This document shows positions 20,121-30,449 of a stretch of DNA of 64,000 nt, in pieces. The number at the start of each line of letters is the position of its first letter. Position 1 is the first letter of the stretch. The notes beneath the pieces are model-generated. The model did not search any database, was not told the DNA's origin, and was given only the letters and a program-made list of their open reading frames with translations. Source of the DNA: Trametes villosa (lineage: Eukaryota > Basidiomycota > Agaricomycetes > Polyporales > Polyporaceae). The translations under genes and the position numbers were made by a program. The stretch is taken from assembly GCA_002964805.2 (NCBI GenBank), contig PUDQ02000010.1:434001-498000 (forward strand), given 5' to 3'.

Positions 20121-22727
20121 AGCTGTGGTAGTTCTAATATAATATAAACCGTCAAATGGCCCAGAGCGCATTACATTAGGAACCGTAGGGGTTCCTAATG
20201 TAATAGGCTCCCCCGCCGAAAGGCCCGGTGAGCCTCCGGCACCTGCCTAATGGGGACGGTTTCCGCGGGTGGCTGCTTATCAGCCCCCGGGACTCTTATC
20301 TCTTGTTGATAACAACCTAATCTCATCTCTCCCGCACTCCCGGGCATGCAGATAGCGCGGGAACTCGGGCGCTTTGACTCTCGGCTGGGCACCACCCCGA
20401 TTAGGCAGGCTCCCCTCTCACCTCCCCCCTGGGTAGCTCTCTTCTTGGATATCTCGCTCGTCTCTGGCCCGATTCGCCTGGCAAGTGGCTCTACCGGTTC
20501 GCATTGAATAGGGCTACCATAATCAGCAAACGCGAAGGAAATGCGGTACGTACTGATGTTGTTATGCTAGGTGCAACTAGCCCATATAGGGCGACGCGAT
20601 CTGGGCGATAGCTTGCCCGTTTCGCGTCGCCCCGGGGCGCGCGTGGGCTCCCCAGAAAGCGGCTGAACAGGGCTTTCTGGAGAGCCCGGGCGCGCGCGAA
20701 TCGACCCAGTGGTTGGGGTTCTGTGCTCCGCCCATCTAGGGCAGGAGCACAGGCTCCCCTCCCTTGGTCAGATCTCGCTCAATTCCGCATGTATACAGTT
20801 GGAACTTTGAATTCCCCCCTAAAACACGATGTTGGTGTGCTTATAGGACTTTTCAGCCCAGATACTTTATGCAAAATGCTCCAGACAACCTCGTCCTGGG
20901 GCCCAGCTCCAGGACGACGGTTTTCTTGATATCTCGGGCACCTAGACGCGCGTCGCTACCGCACGCATATCCCCGGAAAGCTGCTGAACGCAGCTTTCCG
21001 TCGATATGCTTGCTGTGGCGATCCGACCGCCCGTTATTGCACAGTTCCCTCTTCACCTCGCCATCCCATCCTCCCCCTCTCCTTCCCTTCCTTCTTCCAG
21101 GATCCCCCTCCAACGCCCATATACCCGCTCCCAGGCCTTATGGACCTCTCCTGTACATATTGTAGCACTCTGTATGTCTAGATATCCCTCCAGATCGCCA
21201 CAATCTATATATTTATTCCTCTGCACTGATAGGTGATAGATACATTCCTCCCTGGCTAATGATAGAGGGCATGCACCAAGGAACAAATGGTTAGCTTACA
21301 TAGTACTATGCCACAGCTACTCAACGCATTTTAAATCATGTCAATCGGGTAGGAACTCGTAAAGATATGTATTTTACAGTTCCAAGGAGTTCCTAGCAGT
21401 GCTGTACTGCATGAGAGCCTGGGGCAGCCACCGAGACCGTCTTAAGACGGCCTGTGGCTGAGCCCTCCCCGAGGAGATCCTGTTGTAGCTCCATCACGGG
21501 AGCTCGTATTCCTTAGCTTTTTTGTACATACGTAGTCCTAGTAGATGCCTATCAGAATACGCGTTCAGCACGCTTATCGAGGACGAAACGGACTGGGGAT
21601 CGTGTTGCCTACCTGAAGACACCTGGACACACTGATAAGCCCAGGCAACGAGGCCCAAGGATTATGAAACTAATCGCATTCCACAGAACAATTGTGCTAC
21701 GTTATATGAGAAGTGGAAAGCTTGAACGAAGGGAAACGGACAGGAATTGGGTGATTGGTGGGAGAGGGAAAGGGAGGAGGGGGTGAGGAGAGGCATGTCG
21801 CACCAGCGAGGGTTCCAGCGGTCGTATCGCGACGAAAAGCATACCGACGGAAAGCTGCGTTCAGCAGCTTTCCGGGGGTATGTGTTACGTCGCGGAGCGC
21901 GCCCGCGTCCCAGAGATATCGAGCAAACCGTCGTCCAGGGGACAGGCCCCAAGACGAGGCTATCTGGCGCTTTCTGGATGCCTTCCTCGGGCTGGTAAGT
22001 CGGATGAGCGAGTGCCCATCGTGTTTTGAGAGCCTGTACACAGTTTCAGCTGGATCTATGGCGAAATGAGCGATCTGCAGCCCAGGAGGTGATTCTCTGC
22101 TCCTGCCCTGGATGGGCGGAGCGCAGAATCACAACCGCCGGGCGGATCCGAGCGCATGTGGGCTCGCCAGAAAGCTCTGGTAGGCCGCTTTCTGGGAAGC
22201 CCAGACGCGCCCCGAGGCAACGCGAAACGGGCGAGATATCGCCCGGATCGCGTCGCCTGATTGGGCCTACTTGTACACTGTATAGCGGCATTAGTACGCA
22301 CCGTATGAATTCGCGCTATTGAGGCTTATTGAAGCCCTTTGTAATGTGAACGAATAGAGCCACTTGCGAGGCAAATCGGCCGCCAAACGAGCGAGATACA
22401 GAGGGAGAGAGCTGCCCAAGGGAGGAGGGAAGAGGAGAACCTGCCTAATCGGGGTGGTTCTCAGCCGAGAGCTGAGGCGCCAGGATTCCCACGCCTGGTG
22501 GATGGCCGAGAGCCCGGGAGAGATGAGATTAGCATGCTATCAACAAGAGATAAGAAAGCTGGGGCTGATAAGCAGCCACCCGCCGAAACCGGCCGTATTT
22601 GGCAGGTGCCCGGGGGCTACTAGCCCGGGGAGCGGCCGGAAAATGATACAATAGGAACCCTACGGACTTTAATGTAATGCGCTCTGGGCCAATTGACGGT
22701 CAATGATATAATATAACTACCACAGCT
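20121..22727. repeat. 2.6-kb foldback with roughly 1-kb imperfect inverted arms
   Basis: The left arm (about 20121-21180) and right arm (about 21690-22727) are reverse complements over their whole length with many substitutions. Shared blocks include AGCTGTGGTAG at the ends, GGCCCAGAGCGCATTACATT, GGTGGCTGCTTATCAGCCCC, ATCTCTTGTTGATA, and a GGAAAGCTGCTGAACGCAGC block near 20977 and 21850. The unpaired centre is about 500 bp. The arms also hold many small hairpins. It occupies the place where gag should lie. It could be a separate long-TIR transposon or a rearranged inverted duplication of the element's own leader; no transposase ORF and no target duplication were seen. Confidence 0.8.
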
Positions 22728-23617
22728 TGTGGAAATCCGCTACAGTACAGCGGATGTTCGCTCAACGTGTCATCGACGACACGTCGGACGACGGCAACGA
22801 GCCGTCTACACAACAAGACGTTGCCGATGACAATGCGGCAACTCATCCCGAGTATCAAGAGCCTGAACCCGAGGCTCTTGCGGATAGCCCAGACGATAAC
22901 GGAGAATATCCGTTGTCAGACTATGGTCTGGAAGGATCTCAGTATGATCCTGACGAGGATCATTACACATCTCCTGGAGAGGGAGATGCAGATGAATACT
23001 TCATCGCGATGCGTATTGCACCGCTAGAAGAGGCCGAAACTGAGCCTCTTCGGTTACGCACCATGGCGGTTGCACCCACGCGAGGGTACAAGCAGGCCTG
23101 GTTATACGACAACAAGATACGTCGTATAGACGATCCCGCGGCGCAACCTGTGCGCACGCTCCAGGCCCAGCGCACACTATGCGCTGAGATTACAATCAAT
23201 AAGGTCACAGCTCTGGCCTTATTCGACTCGGGCTGCACGACCGATTCGATTACGCCAGAGTTGGCGTATTTGAGTCGCGCAGATCGTATCGATCTGGCAC
23301 AGCCTGTAGGGCTGCAATTGGGAACCAAGGGCAGCAAGACGCACATCAATTATGGTGCGCAAGCAGAGCTCAAGGTGGGCTCTGTGAATACTACGCAATA
23401 TTTTGACGTAGTAGACATCGATAAGTACGATGTCGTGTTGGGAACTACCTTCTGCAGGAAGCATGGAGTAATCCTAGACTTCCGTGCAGGTACGGTAGTA
23501 ATCAACGGCAAAAGTTTGCCGTTGTTCGATCCTGAGGTTTCGACGACTGCGAAACCCGAACCCAAGAAATGGGTTCCTCGATTCCAATTCGAAGGTACTG
23601 CTAAACCTAAGCAGTAG
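22727..23617 (+). CDS. Gypsy Gag remnant plus aspartic protease
   Basis: The frame opens at the foldback edge without an ATG; the first ATG is at 22754 (MFAQRVIDDTSDDGNEPS). An acidic linker leads to a retropepsin-like domain with the active-site motif LALFDSGCTTDSITPELA and the flap/second-loop segment YDVVLGTTFCRKHGVILDF. In fungal gypsy elements such a linker follows a capsid region and a CCHC zinc knuckle, and neither is present here. Either the N-terminal part of Gag was removed by the foldback or the Gag role is served elsewhere. The ORF ends 24 bp before the pol frame. Confidence 0.75.
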   Translation: MWKSATVQRMFAQRVIDDTSDDGNEPSTQQDVADDNAATHPEYQEPEPEALADSPDDNGEYPLSDYGLEGSQYDPDEDHYTSPGEGDADEYFIAMRIAPLEEAETEPLRLRTMAVAPTRGYKQAWLYDNKIRRIDDPAAQPVRTLQAQRTLCAEITINKVTALALFDSGCTTDSITPELAYLSRADRIDLAQPVGLQLGTKGSKTHINYGAQAELKVGSVNTTQYFDVVDIDKYDVVLGTTFCRKHGVILDFRAGTVVINGKSLPLFDPEVSTTAKPEPKKWVPRFQFEGTAKPKQ

Positions 23618-23641
23618 GACAACGTAGCGAGTTCCACAAGA

Positions 23642-26600
23642 GTGGAACCTCCCCACTCTCGTTACGACAAGTCCGGAGGGTCGTCAGGAGGGGGAGGGAA
23701 CGGTGTAGAAACCGTTAAGATTCCTGAACGACACCAAGGGCGAGCCAAAGATAGCTCGCCGCCGAACATTGGCGAAAAATTCATTCCGACGATGCATTCG
23801 TCGCGAGGTCCTAGAAGGGACAAGTATGGGTACGAGGACCCATACGGCATCAACGAGCTCTTGGACAAGATAGCCAAGGAGCAGTGGGAAGACGAACAGA
23901 TCCGACGAACCCACGCTGGGTTCGTCATAGACGAGGAAGAGGAGGAGCTGAAAGCTCTTCGTGACCGCTGGTATGCGGCCACCGAGGACATTATGCGTCC
24001 TGCGCCGGAGCATCTCCCGCCGTTCCGGGAGATCAATCACCACATTCCGCTCATCGATGAAGCGAAGAAATATCGCTATCATCTCCCACGTTGCGCGGAC
24101 GTGGTGAAGCCAGAGCTCATAGCGAAAATCAATCGCTATGTGAAGGCAGGCTGGTGGCGACCGGTAACGGTCACGCAAGCAGCGCCTCTGCTGTGCGTTG
24201 CCAAGAAGAATGGCAAGCTGCGCACCGTACTCGATGCGCGACAACGAAACCAGAACACGGTGCACGACCTGACACCGTTTCCGGATCAAGACCAGATCCG
24301 GATGGACGTTGCTCGAGCGAAGTATCGCTCGAAGATTGATCTGTCCGACGCCTACGAACAGATCCGCATAGTTGCGGAGGACGTGTGGAAGACCGCGTTC
24401 GCGACGCCTTACGGGACGTTCGTGAGCGAGGTCATGCAACAGGGCGACACCAACGCCCCGTCCACATTCCAACGTCTAATGACAGCCATATTCCGTGACT
24501 GTATCGGAAGGTTCGTCCATGTCTATTTGGACGACATTTTCGTATTTTCGGACTCCAAGGAGGAGCACGAAGAACACTTAAGGATAGTGTTCGAAAAGCT
24601 TCGAGAGGCGAAGCTTTTCCTAAGCCGCAGCAAGTGCGACTTATACTCCAAAGACTTGGATTGTCTCGGTCACCGAATAGATGACAAGGGACTACACGCC
24701 GATACGGACAAGATGAGCCGTATCAGGAACTGGCGGACACCTCGCTCGTATAACGAGGTGCAGCGGTTCCTCGGGCTAGTGAACTATCTGGCACATTTTA
24801 TGCCAGATGTAACGGCGTACACATCGCCGTTATCGGACATGGTCCATAACGACCGTCCGTTCGTATGGCGCGCACTGCACGACAAGTGCTTTGAGTCTAT
24901 CAAAGCACTCGCGTGTAAGGTGCCCATACTGAAGCCGATAGATCCGGCTTCCACAGATCCCATTTGGTTGATCTGTGATGCGTCCGTGTATGGACTCGGA
25001 GCGTTATACGGGCAAGGACCCGACTGGCAAACTTGCAGGCCAGCCGGGTTCCTGTCGAAGAAATTTACGTCCGCACAACGGGCGTATCGAACCTACGAGC
25101 AAGAAGCTCTAGCCATCATGGAAGGCTTGTTCAAGTGGGAGGACAAGCTCATAGGACGAAAGCTCAATATAGTCACTGACCATAGAGCTCTCGAGTTCCT
25201 TGAGGGACTCGAGCGTCCTAACCACCGTCAGATACGGTGGTACGAATTCTTGTCGAGGTTCGACAAGACGATTACCTATATTCCAGGTAAACTGAACAAA
25301 GTAGCGGACTGCTTATCCCGCTACTTCGAACACGACGACATAGAGGAACTAGCCGAAGATTTCGACTATGTTAACGCCGATTTGCGGCTAGATCCTGAAG
25401 GGGATGATCTCCCCTTCTCCCGACTCATCGAGCTACGCGCAGCTCGAGTGTTGCGTCGATCTGCGCGGAAACTCGCGCAGCTAGAGACAGATAACGCGCA
25501 CGCTACACGCGTGCAAGAACCAATAGAGGAACGAGTCGTAGAGTCGGCTCGTTACGCTGCACACGCACCTATCTCGGTGACTGCAGCAACCCCGGACAGC
25601 GACAATGTGACGCTGTCGGACTCGCTATCTGCGGGTCCCTCTTTGCGTGTCTGGGTAGAAGGAGACGACGGCTTCCTGAAAGCCGTCAAGTCAGGTTATG
25701 TTAATGACCCGACGTTCCAGAAAATACTGGAACGGCCTACTCAGCATCGCGCATTCGTAATGCGCGAGGGTGTGATATACACCAAGAACCGTGAAGGCGA
25801 CGAGGTATTGTGTATACCTCGTGGTCTGTATCGGAAACGGGCCCTTCAGGAGCTCGTGTTAGACCAAGCGCATAGCGCGCTTGGACATCTTGGACCTCAG
25901 CGCACGTCAGAGTACGTGCGCAAGTGGTTTTGGTGGCCCGCGTTACGCAAAGATGTAGACAAGTTCTGCATTTCGTGCGGCGTGTGCCACACCACGAAAA
26001 TAAGTACACAGCCCCCTATAGGGCTGTTACACTCGCTACCGATACCTACGGTGCCATGGACGTCTATGTCCATGGATTTCTTCGGTCCGTTTCCGCCCTC
26101 GCACGGATACGACTACATATGGATTGTAGTCTGTCGGTTGACCTCGATGGTACACCTCATACCCATCAAGACAACCGACACAGCGTCAGACCTGGCGCTG
26201 GTCTACTTCAGGGAAGTAGTCCGTCTACACGGGCTACCGGACTCCATAGTCTCTGATAGAGACTCGAAGTTCACTTCCAAGTTCTGGAAGGAGCTGCATC
26301 GCCTTATGGGGGCGAAGCTGCTTATGTCCACGTCGTTCCATCCACAGACGGATGGATTATCTGAGCGTAGTATACGCTCAGTGTCGCAGATACTCCGTGC
26401 ACTGGTAGCTCCTGACCAGTTGGACTGGTATGAGAAGCTACCGATAGCGGAGTTCGCTATCAACTCTGCGGTAAGTTCTACCACAGGGTTCGCTCCGTTC
26501 GAGTTGAACTACGGGTATCTCCCGCGTTCTATGAACGGAATCGGAACGGACACTCCGTTTCGAGGAGTGCGAGAGTTCGCACTCAGAGCCAAGGCGAACC

Positions 26601-27163
26601 TGGAGATGGCGCATGATGCCATCATCGAGGCGCGAGTGCGCCAGACACACTATGCGAATAAGCATAGGCAAGCCGAACCCGACTTTGAGGTCGGGGACAA
26701 GGTATACCTATCGACAAAGAATTTGTCGATACCTAAGGGCCGGGCACGAAAGCTCGTGCCTAAATACATCGGACCGTATGCTATAATTGAGAGCATACCC
26801 AGTACGTCAAACTACGTACTGGAGTTACCAGAAGAACTCCGGAACCGAAGGATACACCCTCGGTTCCACGCGTCGCTATTACGATGCTATGAGCCAAACG
26901 ACGATGCGGTATTCCCGCATCGTGAGGCGAAGTCGTATTACGACTTCGGCAATGAAGACTCCACCGAATGGTTGGTGGAAGAGATTATCGGCCACGAGTG
27001 GAATGGCAATAAGTGCCAGTTCCACGTGCGGTGGACGATGGGGGACCATACATGGGAGCCCTACGAGCACTGTAAGGAGCTCGTAGCATTAGACGAGTAT
27101 TGTCGTCTAATGGGCGTGTCATCTTGGCGCGCGTTGCCCAAGAAAACATCCGCCAAGACTTAG
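23642..27163 (+). CDS. Gypsy Pol polyprotein (RT, RNase H, integrase, chromodomain)
   Basis: An uninterrupted frame of up to 1173 aa; the true start may be a little downstream or reached by frameshift from the protease ORF. The reverse transcriptase shows LLCVAKKNGKLRTVLDARQR, SKIDLSDAYEQIRI and the catalytic YLDDIFVFS. RNase H shows WLICDASVYGLGALYG, YEQEALAIMEG and TDHRALEFLEG. The integrase has the H-H-C-C zinc module (HSALGHLG..CISCGVCHTTK) and D-D-E residues (MSMDFFGPF, IVSDRDSKFTSKFW, GLSERSIRSV). The C terminus is a chromodomain (VEEIIGHEWNGNKCQFHVRW followed by HTWEPYEHC), which places it with the chromoviruses and could direct insertion to marked chromatin. Codon choice is peculiar: neighbouring codons repeatedly form perfect hairpins. 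Confidence 0.95.
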   Translation: MEPPHSRYDKSGGSSGGGGNGVETVKIPERHQGRAKDSSPPNIGEKFIPTMHSSRGPRRDKYGYEDPYGINELLDKIAKEQWEDEQIRRTHAGFVIDEEEEELKALRDRWYAATEDIMRPAPEHLPPFREINHHIPLIDEAKKYRYHLPRCADVVKPELIAKINRYVKAGWWRPVTVTQAAPLLCVAKKNGKLRTVLDARQRNQNTVHDLTPFPDQDQIRMDVARAKYRSKIDLSDAYEQIRIVAEDVWKTAFATPYGTFVSEVMQQGDTNAPSTFQRLMTAIFRDCIGRFVHVYLDDIFVFSDSKEEHEEHLRIVFEKLREAKLFLSRSKCDLYSKDLDCLGHRIDDKGLHADTDKMSRIRNWRTPRSYNEVQRFLGLVNYLAHFMPDVTAYTSPLSDMVHNDRPFVWRALHDKCFESIKALACKVPILKPIDPASTDPIWLICDASVYGLGALYGQGPDWQTCRPAGFLSKKFTSAQRAYRTYEQEALAIMEGLFKWEDKLIGRKLNIVTDHRALEFLEGLERPNHRQIRWYEFLSRFDKTITYIPGKLNKVADCLSRYFEHDDIEELAEDFDYVNADLRLDPEGDDLPFSRLIELRAARVLRRSARKLAQLETDNAHATRVQEPIEERVVESARYAAHAPISVTAATPDSDNVTLSDSLSAGPSLRVWVEGDDGFLKAVKSGYVNDPTFQKILERPTQHRAFVMREGVIYTKNREGDEVLCIPRGLYRKRALQELVLDQAHSALGHLGPQRTSEYVRKWFWWPALRKDVDKFCISCGVCHTTKISTQPPIGLLHSLPIPTVPWTSMSMDFFGPFPPSHGYDYIWIVVCRLTSMVHLIPIKTTDTASDLALVYFREVVRLHGLPDSIVSDRDSKFTSKFWKELHRLMGAKLLMSTSFHPQTDGLSERSIRSVSQILRALVAPDQLDWYEKLPIAEFAINSAVSSTTGFAPFELNYGYLPRSMNGIGTDTPFRGVREFALRAKANLEMAHDAIIEARVRQTHYANKHRQAEPDFEVGDKVYLSTKNLSIPKGRARKLVPKYIGPYAIIESIPSTSNYVLELPEELRNRRIHPRFHASLLRCYEPNDDAVFPHREAKSYYDFGNEDSTEWLVEEIIGHEWNGNKCQFHVRWTMGDHTWEPYEHCKELVALDEYCRLMGVSSWRALPKKTSAKT

Positions 27164-27411
27164 CGGATGTACGAAGCGCAACATGCGCTTCGTGGTCAAG
27201 ACTACCCGAGTGAGTAGTCGTGGTGAAGGACAGAGCACGCGCAGAGAGCGCGTGACCGTGAAGTAGTACGTCACGTGCAGGACTCGCGTGCGCGAGGCAG
27301 CCACCGACGCGTTCGGACTCCGCCGGCGCTTTAAGACGGCGACCTCGCGAGTGCAGGGTCATAACCGACCTCTGCCACCTCACCACCACCACCAACAACG
27401 ACGCCCGCGCC
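27164..27411 (+). other. Spacer between pol and third ORF
   Basis: This 250-bp gap continues the hairpin tiling, e.g. CGAAGCGCA/TGCGCTTCG at 27172-27192. No other feature is supported. Confidence 0.5.
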
Positions 27412-29979
27412 ATGAACGACGCCCCGCAAGACAACACGCAAGCCAGCAGCTCCGGGCAGCAAGCCTCGGAGCAACAGGGGTCGCAACCTGCGGCCCCTCA
27501 ACAACAAAACATCCCCTTCCCCCAACCTTCGCAGTTCCTGCTGCCGCAACAAGCGGCAGCTCCCGCATTCTCGTCCATGCCGGGGGTAACCCACCCCCAG
27601 CAGTTCCCGCATGCCTTCTCGCAGGGCATGCCCGCCTACGGGTTTCCGTACGGCGGCGGCTTCCAGTTCCCGCATCAAGCGGGTCCTGCATTCCAGAGCG
27701 CGCCCAGTTCGAGCGCGCCGATGCCACAGACTGGTGGCATCCCCCTCATGCCCTTCTCGAGCATGACCTGGGCGCCCGTAGCGGGCCAACACTTGTTGGT
27801 CGCGCACAGCGACAACTGCGCTGTGTGCGCGGACTTTGTCCGCCACTACAACTCGGCGGCGTCAGACTCGACGTTCCGGGACGCGCAGACGCGCGTCCAG
27901 TCAGAACTGCAGCAGCGGTTCTGGCGGCACTTCGAGGAGCACCAGAGGGTGGAGGAGGGGAGGAGCCGCGATCGGATCGCGGAGCTCGAGGCGAAGCTCC
28001 AGAAGATGAAGGAGCTCGTCGACGAGACGAAGTCGATCCGGGACAGATACCGGAGCGAGCGCGAGGCCGCTCGCCAGGAGCGCGACGAGTACGAGCGCGA
28101 GCGCGATGAGGTGCGCTCGCAGTTGGAGGCTGAGCTCAGTCGGGCTCGGCACAGGAGGGCGTCGCCTCCGCGCGACGAACGACGACGCGACCCGAGGGAA
28201 CTCAGCCCTCGGAGGAGGGATACTGCGAACGATAGGTCGTTCGCGTCGACATCAAGGAGCTCAGCGCCGTCCGCTGGGCCCAGCTTGATGCCGATCGTGT
28301 CGCTGCCCAGCGGGGCAGGACCATCGAGGACTGGAGCGTCGCAGATGACGACGCCAAATGTGGCAGGACCGTCGAACTCGACGGCGATGCCGACCTCGTC
28401 GACATCCGCGGACCGGGACCACCCTATGGTGGACTGGGAGAACGCGACGAGCGACGAGGACGACGACATCGACGAGAGGCGGATCGAGAGACTCGTCTCT
28501 CGAAACCGATATCGTCGTGCTCGTCGCGACACTGGCCCGGCACATGCTCCGGGTCAGGGCGCGCCGTTTGGCACGCAACCTCCGCCGCAACCAGCGACGG
28601 ATGTGGCGAGGGTCCCCGGGTGGCCGTACCACCTGTTGGCCCTCCCCACCGACTCGGACCCGCGTCTCGCGGGGCACTGGTACAACTACGTGCCGGTGTC
28701 CGTCGCGGACGCCAACAACATCATCATGGCTGCTCGCCGTGATACGGGTGAGGCGGCTCACCGCATCCGCGACCTAATTGGTCAAGTGAACTCCCGTTCG
28801 GAGTACACAGGAGTGGCTGGTCTCAACCAGCTACAGTCGTCGTGGCGTCGAGAGGCGCCGCCGCCGCTGATCGCGGCGGTTCAACGAGCCGACTCCCGGG
28901 GAAACACTCCCCCTGGACTCGAGCACGCGTCGACGGCGCACTTGCCGCCGCCGTCGTCGACCCTCTCGCGCAAGCGGACGCCCGCTGAGTGGCGGGAGGT
29001 CAAACTGAAGCTGCGTGCACAGCGCACGGCGCCGGCCCCAAACCAGCCGAGCTTCAGTGACCCGCCTGCTGTGTGGCAGGCTTGGTATGGCGTCGATGAG
29101 CGCCGTATCCCTCAGTGGATGGAGCGGGAGCCAAATGGGCTTCCTACGACGCGCAGCGTGGAGTACCACGTTGCCGTTCGAGCGATGCTGCCGCGCGGCA
29201 CGCCACTGGGACCGCGAGGGCATTGGGTGACCCTCGCCCACTGGCTGTTCTCAGTGCCGGGGCTCTACCGTTACGTGGTAGAGCAGGGGCAGTACCCCGT
29301 GGGTACTAGCTACCACCCGGGCCCCTACCCCAACGACGTCGCAAGCACGACGTTGTTCCATCTAGCGCGCTGGTTTGCGGCGCGCGGTCTTACCCCGACG
29401 GCTGCGGAGCGGTTCCTGCCGCTCGCGAGACTGTGCCGCAACGAGCGGAACGGGCGCGACCTTCGGTCGCTGCTGCCTCAAATGGATGGCGGCCCGAATT
29501 CGACTCTCGACGTCGGAGTCGTGCCCAGTTCGCGGGACTTGGGACCAGTCGCCACAGGCGGCCCACTGCCGCCCCCCAACGCGCCCGCACCTGCGCCCGC
29601 GCCCGCACCCGCACCAGCACCCGCACCCGCACCAGCACCCCCGCAGGCGCCCGAGGCGCCTGCCGTTACCACCGACGACGTCGACATGACCGACGCGTCC
29701 ACTACCACCGCCGCGACCGCCATAACTGCGGTCGCCGAACCGTCGAGCATTGCCTCGACCCCGTCACACGTAGTGGCGGGTACCCATCCCGATGACGGAG
29801 TCCCACCTCCGCCGTACTCCCCCGCTCGCGCGATGGAGGACGTGCAGGAGGCACCCGTCGCCGGGCCTTCCCAACCGCCTGCCGCTGCTAGCGACAGGCA
29901 CGACGAGAGCGAGAACGCGACGGGTGAGCAGGGATCCTCCCCTCTCACCCCGTCATCGCCACACGACGACACCGCGTAG
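27412..29979 (+). CDS. Third gypsy ORF: large Gln/Pro-rich protein with coiled coil, unknown function
   Basis: An 855-aa ORF lies between pol and the 3' LTR in the same orientation. The N-terminal 150 residues are rich in Q, P, F and G. A long charged coiled coil follows (about residues 165-245, e.g. RIAELEAKLQKMKELVDETK), then an RS/RE-rich stretch. A compact region (about 540-690) reads PLGPRGHWVTLAHWLFSVPG and ASTTLFHLARWFAARGLTP. The C terminus is a low-complexity PAPAP repeat and an acidic tail. No zinc knuckle, membrane segment or signal peptide is evident, so an envelope role is unlikely. It could replace the missing capsid or act as an accessory factor; both are inference. It shares the hairpin tiling of pol, which ties it to the element. 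Confidence 0.7.
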   Translation: MNDAPQDNTQASSSGQQASEQQGSQPAAPQQQNIPFPQPSQFLLPQQAAAPAFSSMPGVTHPQQFPHAFSQGMPAYGFPYGGGFQFPHQAGPAFQSAPSSSAPMPQTGGIPLMPFSSMTWAPVAGQHLLVAHSDNCAVCADFVRHYNSAASDSTFRDAQTRVQSELQQRFWRHFEEHQRVEEGRSRDRIAELEAKLQKMKELVDETKSIRDRYRSEREAARQERDEYERERDEVRSQLEAELSRARHRRASPPRDERRRDPRELSPRRRDTANDRSFASTSRSSAPSAGPSLMPIVSLPSGAGPSRTGASQMTTPNVAGPSNSTAMPTSSTSADRDHPMVDWENATSDEDDDIDERRIERLVSRNRYRRARRDTGPAHAPGQGAPFGTQPPPQPATDVARVPGWPYHLLALPTDSDPRLAGHWYNYVPVSVADANNIIMAARRDTGEAAHRIRDLIGQVNSRSEYTGVAGLNQLQSSWRREAPPPLIAAVQRADSRGNTPPGLEHASTAHLPPPSSTLSRKRTPAEWREVKLKLRAQRTAPAPNQPSFSDPPAVWQAWYGVDERRIPQWMEREPNGLPTTRSVEYHVAVRAMLPRGTPLGPRGHWVTLAHWLFSVPGLYRYVVEQGQYPVGTSYHPGPYPNDVASTTLFHLARWFAARGLTPTAAERFLPLARLCRNERNGRDLRSLLPQMDGGPNSTLDVGVVPSSRDLGPVATGGPLPPPNAPAPAPAPAPAPAPAPAPAPPQAPEAPAVTTDDVDMTDASTTTAATAITAVAEPSSIASTPSHVVAGTHPDDGVPPPPYSPARAMEDVQEAPVAGPSQPPAAASDRHDESENATGEQGSSPLTPSSPHDDTA

Positions 29980-30449
29980 GTGTCTAATCACAACCTTCGA
30001 GTGCATCCGTCATGCACTCGTCGTATACCACGACGGAATGACTGCAAATATTTGCAGTCCCTGTAGGAGACGATATCATCGTCTCCTCGGGCATAACGCA
30101 ACCGATCTGCGTCAAAAATTGATCGGTTCGTCCGCCATAGCTGCGGTACTAATGTACATAGCCGCACCCCACGGTGCGCGCATCAATAACCCAAAAACAA
30201 AAACACTACCATATCATGGTAGTGTAGTGGTATGACTGCTACTATCTGCAGTCGTGTATATATCCCACTGCACTGCTGTGACCACCCTGTGAGCCTAATT
30301 GGCTCACTGACTCATTGTATATATGAGTTGCGCACGCACTATGCGCAACTCTTTGTATCATATAGTGCTATGACTGCGAATATCAGCAGTCGTTCCTTTT
30401 ATTATAATATTCTATTGTAGACCCGTACAACGGGTCTAGAGGGGGAGAG
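29980..30449 (+). other. Gypsy 3' untranslated region: chain of perfect hairpins and purine tract
   Basis: Successive near-perfect hairpins follow one another: the 20-bp palindrome GACTGCAAATATTTGCAGTC (30040-30059), AGGAGACGAT/ATCGTCTCCT (30065-30087), ACACTACCAT/ATGGTAGTGT (30203-30225), GTTGCGCA/TGCGCAAC (30327-30349) and AGACCCGT/ACGGGTCT (30419-30437). A TGACTGC..GCAGTC unit recurs three times. The purine tract at 30438-30449 leads into the LTR. Confidence 0.8.

Noticed and set aside
29585..29650. Short tandem repeat coding PAPAP in the third gypsy ORF, considered as a minisatellite
   Set aside because: It stays in frame and is short; treated as a low-complexity protein segment, not a separate repeat feature.
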